From: Brevundimonas sp.
GTDB taxonomy: Bacteria; Pseudomonadota; Alphaproteobacteria; Caulobacterales; Caulobacteraceae
Assembly: GCA_020253595.1 (NCBI GenBank)
Contig: JADCBH010000042.1
Span: forward strand, 1-8,689
Length of the DNA: 8,689 bases
Direction of reading: 5' to 3'
In this document: positions 5,729 to 8,689 of the stretch, in pieces
How the letters are laid out: every line of letters starts with the position of its first letter
How positions within the stretch are numbered: position 1 is the first letter of the stretch
Position numbers and translations under genes: made by a program
Notes under the pieces: generated by a model
Told to the model about the DNA's origin: nothing
The model's database searches: none
The model's input: the letters and a program-made list of their open reading frames with translations, nothing else

Positions 5729-6544
5729 ATGGCGACACGCACATCCTCCGGTCTCGAGCCTGATCTCGTGCCCTTCGAGGCGGGGATCTCGACGCGGGGC
5801 GAAGGCAACGTCGTCGATCTGGCCCCCGACGCGACACTGACAGGCCGCATCGAGGTCGTCGGCACCGGTAACCGGATCCGCCTCGCCGCAGGGGGCGTTG
5901 TGGAACGCTACGCGCCGGCAGGCTTCGGAGCGACGGTGCCGGACGTCGGGCGTCGGTCGGACGCCTCCATCCAGATTGAAGGCAACGATAACGTCGTCGA
6001 GATCGCCGAAGGCGCGCGTCTTGGCATGACGATCGTCGTGCGGGGCAACGGCAACCGGATCGTCATCGGCCGCGACTGCTGGCTGCACGGCTTCGCCAAC
6101 CTGATCACGGATGGTGCGAGCCTGATCGTCGGGGCAAAGACGACGATGGTGCAGGGCAGCCTGCAGTTGCACGAACCCCTCACCCTGTCGATCGGCGAGG
6201 ATTGCATGATCTCGTCGCAGGTCTATGTCTCGGTCAGCGATATCCACCCCATCCATGACAAGGCCACGGGTGCCCGGATCAACGCGGGGCGCGCGATAGA
6301 GATCGGTGACCACGTCTGGTTGGGTCTGCGCACCATGGTGATGAAGGGGGCGCGGATCGGAACGGGCGCGATCACGGCTGCGGGCTCTATCGTGACGGGC
6401 GAGGTGCCGCCCCATTGCATCGTCGGAGGGGCCCCGGCGCGTGTGATGCGGCGCGACGTGCATTGGAGCCGGGATCTGAACCCTGACGCTCCTCTCGTCG
6501 TCGAGACCCCGCGCCCCCGTGTCTGGAGACTGTTCGGACGATGA
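5729..6544 (+). CDS. Left-handed beta-helix (hexapeptide repeat) O-acyltransferase
   Basis: The protein is rich in hexapeptide-type turns (IVIGRDCWL, LIVGAKTTM, LSIGEDCMI, IEIGDHVWLG, ARIGTGAITAAGSIVTG) that build a trimeric left-handed beta-helix, as in WbbJ/CatB-type acetyltransferases. SDIHPIHD (about 171-178) carries the likely catalytic His173, and GGAPARVMRRD (from 233) is the classic C-terminal motif. It probably acetylates a sugar hydroxyl with acetyl-CoA. The N-terminal third has an internal duplication: GNVVDLAPDATL..IEVVGTGNRIRL and DNVVEIAEGARL..IVVRGNGNRIVI. ATG 5729 gives 271 residues; GTG 5717 would give 275 but may lie within a -10 box, and neither start has a good Shine-Dalgarno sequence. 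The stop overlaps the next start as ATGA, so the two genes are an operon and probably act on the same glycan. Confidence 0.9.
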   Translation: MATRTSSGLEPDLVPFEAGISTRGEGNVVDLAPDATLTGRIEVVGTGNRIRLAAGGVVERYAPAGFGATVPDVGRRSDASIQIEGNDNVVEIAEGARLGMTIVVRGNGNRIVIGRDCWLHGFANLITDGASLIVGAKTTMVQGSLQLHEPLTLSIGEDCMISSQVYVSVSDIHPIHDKATGARINAGRAIEIGDHVWLGLRTMVMKGARIGTGAITAAGSIVTGEVPPHCIVGGAPARVMRRDVHWSRDLNPDAPLVVETPRPRVWRLFGR

Positions 6545-8202
6545 GGCGCATGGCCGTCTATCACCCCGCTGGCAAGGCCGGGCGGGGCGCGAACGTCTTT
6601 GGCATGCAGGTGGCCAATGTCGAGCTGTTCCAGGCCCTGGCGCGCCACGGCGGCCTGGACCGGCTGGATGTCCTGACCCACGTCGAGGTCACGGGGGACC
6701 AGATTCGGGACGGGCTGCTGGGGCCGGAGGGGGGCACCACCGACATCCAGGCGGCGCTGGTGCTCAACCAGGTTCGTGCACGGGACGCTGGGGCAGTTCT
6801 GCGCGGCGGACCCAAGATCGACGAACTGGCCTGGGTGCGCCGTTCCATCGTCGGCGAAACGGCCTACAGCCTGATGGGCCTCATCCACACGATCGCACCG
6901 CCTGCCATGCGCCAGGAGATCGCCATGGCCTCGATCGGGCCGGTGCAGCCTTGGGACGCGGTGATCTGCACCAGCCCGTCGATCCAGTCGGCCATGGTCC
7001 AGATGTTTGACGAGTGGGAAGCCTATCTGGCCGACCGGTTCGGCGGACGGCCTCCACCTCGGCCGCAACTGCCGCTGTTGCCGCTCGGCGTCTATGGCGA
7101 TGTCTTCGCCCGCGCGGCGGACCGGCCTGACGTGCGCAAGACGCGGCGGGCCGCCCTGGAGGTGGCCGAGGGCGATATCGTCGTCCTCTGGGTTGGCCGG
7201 CTGTCCTTCTTCGAAAAGGCCTTCCCGCAACCGATGTTTCGGGCGGTGCAGGCTGCGGCGAAGGCTACCGGGGCGAGGGTGCACTTCGCCATGGTCGGCT
7301 GGTTCCCCGGCAAGGAGGCGGACGAAGCGCGCTATCGTGAGGCGGCGGCCGCCTATGCCCCGGACGTGCTGCTGCACCTGATGGACGGCAATGATCCGGC
7401 TCTGGTCAAGGAGATGTGGGCCGCGTCGGACGTCTTCATCTCCCTGGTCGACAACATCCAGGAGACCTTCGGCATCACGCCACTCGAGGCCATGGCGGCC
7501 GGTTTGCCGGTCATCGTGTCGGACTGGGACGGGTATCGCTACACGGTACGGGACGGTGTCGAGGGTGCCTTGATCCCGACGCTGGGTGCCCCGGCTCACG
7601 ATCTGCTACTGGATCCGGTGACCAGTCACGCCCTGGCTATCACCTCCTACCAGAGCTACGTCGGAACGATCGCCCAGCACACAGCAGTCCATGTGGGCCG
7701 GGCGACCGAGGCCTTGGTCGCCCTGATCCAGTCGCCGGAGCTGCGCCGCCGTCAGGGCGCAGCAGGACGCCGCAGGATCGCCGAAACGCTCGACTGGCGC
7801 GTGGTCGCGCCGCAGTACGTTGCGCTTGCCGAGGAGCTTTCCGCCATACGTCGGGCCGAGCCAGAGCGGCCTCGCAGGCCCCATCCGGTCAAGGGCGATC
7901 CGTTCAGGGACTTCGCGGGCTTCGCAAGCCGCATTCTTGGCTTCGATGACCGGCTGTCGATCGCACCCGATGCTGGCCTGGCCGATCTGGAGCGGGCGTC
8001 GGGGCTATGGCTGGATCAGTTTGCGGCCATCCGTCGGGCCAGGCCCGAGGAAGAGTTCCGAGTGCTGACGACCCTCGGTGAGCAGGGAGATTCCTCCGTT
8101 CGAGACCTGCTTCAGGTCTTTCCCGTCGAGCGGCGCAAGCGCGTGATGCTGAGCCTCATGTGGATGGCAAAGGCCGGAATTCTGGACTGGCGGCCGGATT
8201 AG
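6541..8202 (+). CDS. GT4-type glycosyltransferase, paralogue of the 2490-4169 gene
   Basis: This 553-residue protein matches the 2490 product along its C-terminal half. VVLWVGRL (214-221) opens the donor domain, DNIQETFGITPLEAMAAGLP holds the EX7E pair E308/E316, and SDWDGYRYTVRDGVEG follows; the corresponding stretch of the other gene is nearly identical. The N-terminal acceptor half (YHPAGKAGRGANVFGMQVANVELF, then GLIHTIAPPAM) is much more diverged, which fits a different acceptor. From D453 (DPFRDFAGFAS) it carries the same extra domain, ending in RDLLQVFPVERRKR and LMWMAKAGILDW. The start at 6541 overlaps the acyltransferase stop by ATGA, with GGAG 12 bases upstream inside that gene; ATG 6550 is an alternative. 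The gene ends tail-to-tail with the next methyltransferase, sharing TTAG. The role is sugar transfer in surface glycan assembly; donor and acceptor are unknown. Confidence 0.92.
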   Translation: MRRMAVYHPAGKAGRGANVFGMQVANVELFQALARHGGLDRLDVLTHVEVTGDQIRDGLLGPEGGTTDIQAALVLNQVRARDAGAVLRGGPKIDELAWVRRSIVGETAYSLMGLIHTIAPPAMRQEIAMASIGPVQPWDAVICTSPSIQSAMVQMFDEWEAYLADRFGGRPPPRPQLPLLPLGVYGDVFARAADRPDVRKTRRAALEVAEGDIVVLWVGRLSFFEKAFPQPMFRAVQAAAKATGARVHFAMVGWFPGKEADEARYREAAAAYAPDVLLHLMDGNDPALVKEMWAASDVFISLVDNIQETFGITPLEAMAAGLPVIVSDWDGYRYTVRDGVEGALIPTLGAPAHDLLLDPVTSHALAITSYQSYVGTIAQHTAVHVGRATEALVALIQSPELRRRQGAAGRRRIAETLDWRVVAPQYVALAEELSAIRRAEPERPRRPHPVKGDPFRDFAGFASRILGFDDRLSIAPDAGLADLERASGLWLDQFAAIRRARPEEEFRVLTTLGEQGDSSVRDLLQVFPVERRKRVMLSLMWMAKAGILDWRPD

Positions 8203-8689
8203 GCAGCAGGTCCGCTCCAGGGCTTCACCGCCCGCACCTGGATGTGCAGTTCCTTGACCACATTCCAGATCTCGTTGGCCGCCTTCCTCAGGCCTGCCCG
8301 GTCGATTTCGCCCCGGCGCTCCCTTTCGATCCAGGCGCTATCGTAAACCTGGACCATGCTGACCACTTCGAAATCCACGCCCAGCGCATAGGCCAGCATG
8401 GTGTAGTTGGCGCGTCGCGCGATCCAGTCGTCGTTCTTTGCCTTGGACATCATCTCGAACGTCAGGGGCGTGAACGCGCGGACATGGGTCGGATCGGACC
8501 AGTAGGTGTCGTGCCTGAAGTGGGGAACGTGGATCTCAAGAACGCCGCCCGGCTTCAGAATGCGATACAGCTCGCGCATGACGGAGCGGAAGTCGGCGAA
8601 CGTCGCGCCGACGTGCTCAAGCACATGCTTCATCAGGACATGGTCGAATTGGTCGTCCTGGAAAGGCCATGGGAAGGTCTCGATGTCCA
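8199..8689 (-). CDS. Class I SAM-dependent methyltransferase (Methyltransf_11-like), N-terminus beyond window
   Basis: The frame is open to the right edge, so the visible 162 or so residues are the C-terminal part. It starts DIETFPWPFQDDQFDHVLMKHVLEHV, the post-motif I region typical of Methyltransf_11 enzymes. RELYRILKPGGVLEIHVPHF follows (motif III region) and then DTYWSDPTHVRAFTPLTFEMM, a pattern seen in methyltransferases encoded in polysaccharide clusters. The ATG at 8633 is internal to the domain and is not the start. The SAM-binding glycine motif would lie outside the window. The gene converges on the glycosyltransferase at 6541 and overlaps its last four bases. The likely role is methylation of a glycan or its precursor, judged mainly from the neighbours. 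Confidence 0.88.
   Translation of the reverse strand, partial: DIETFPWPFQDDQFDHVLMKHVLEHVGATFADFRSVMRELYRILKPGGVLEIHVPHFRHDTYWSDPTHVRAFTPLTFEMMSKAKNDDWIARRANYTMLAYALGVDFEVVSMVQVYDSAWIERERRGEIDRAGLRKAANEIWNVVKELHIQVRAVKPWSGPAA

Noticed and set aside
6223..7599. Long reverse-strand open frame opposite the acyltransferase and second glycosyltransferase
   Set aside because: Same GC-driven shadow effect; it spans parts of two well-supported forward genes and has no recognisable motif.

Overview
The window looks like chromosomal DNA of a GC-rich alphaproteobacterium. Caulobacterales (Caulobacter, Brevundimonas or a relative) is the most likely group. The reasons are the strong preference for C or G at third codon positions, the GTG/TTG starts, and a long RTX protein of the S-layer/type I secretion kind placed next to polysaccharide genes, a layout known around rsaA in Caulobacter. 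The genus is an inference; no RNA gene or other marker is present to fix it.

Layout. Positions 1-1367 (+) are the 3' part of a large RTX protein: 37 uninterrupted nonapeptide repeats followed by a C-terminal secretion domain and a textbook intrinsic terminator (1402-1435). Positions 1521-2282 (+) hold a metal-dependent-type SAM methyltransferase whose last 50 or so codons are out of frame; one missing C in a CCCC run explains this. Then comes a gap with a seven-copy 9-bp tandem repeat (2346-2408). Positions 2490-4169 (+) encode a GT4-type glycosyltransferase with an extra C-terminal domain. A 199-bp gap follows with small hairpins and an 11-bp tandem duplication. Positions 4369-5601 (-) encode a second kind of GT4 glycosyltransferase. 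Divergent from it, 5729-6544 (+) encodes a left-handed beta-helix acyltransferase, overlapping by ATGA with 6541-8202 (+), a paralogue of the 2490 glycosyltransferase. Finally 8199-8689 (-) is the C-terminal part of a second SAM methyltransferase that runs off the right edge.

How the genes fit together. Three glycosyltransferases, one O-acyltransferase and two methyltransferases are a typical set for building and decorating a surface glycan (O-antigen, capsule or a protein-linked glycan). The neighbouring RTX protein is predicted to be exported by a type I secretion system and to fold on binding calcium outside the cell. In Caulobacter the S-layer attaches to the O-antigen, so making the exported protein and its glycan anchor from one locus is a reasonable model. 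Glycosylation of the RTX protein itself is an alternative. Neither the substrates nor the transporter genes can be seen here.

The points most worth a second look are the 36-residue higher-order repeat inside the RTX array, the shared uncharacterised C-terminal domain of the two paralogous glycosyltransferases, the methyltransferase frameshift, and the 9-bp repeat upstream of the first glycosyltransferase.
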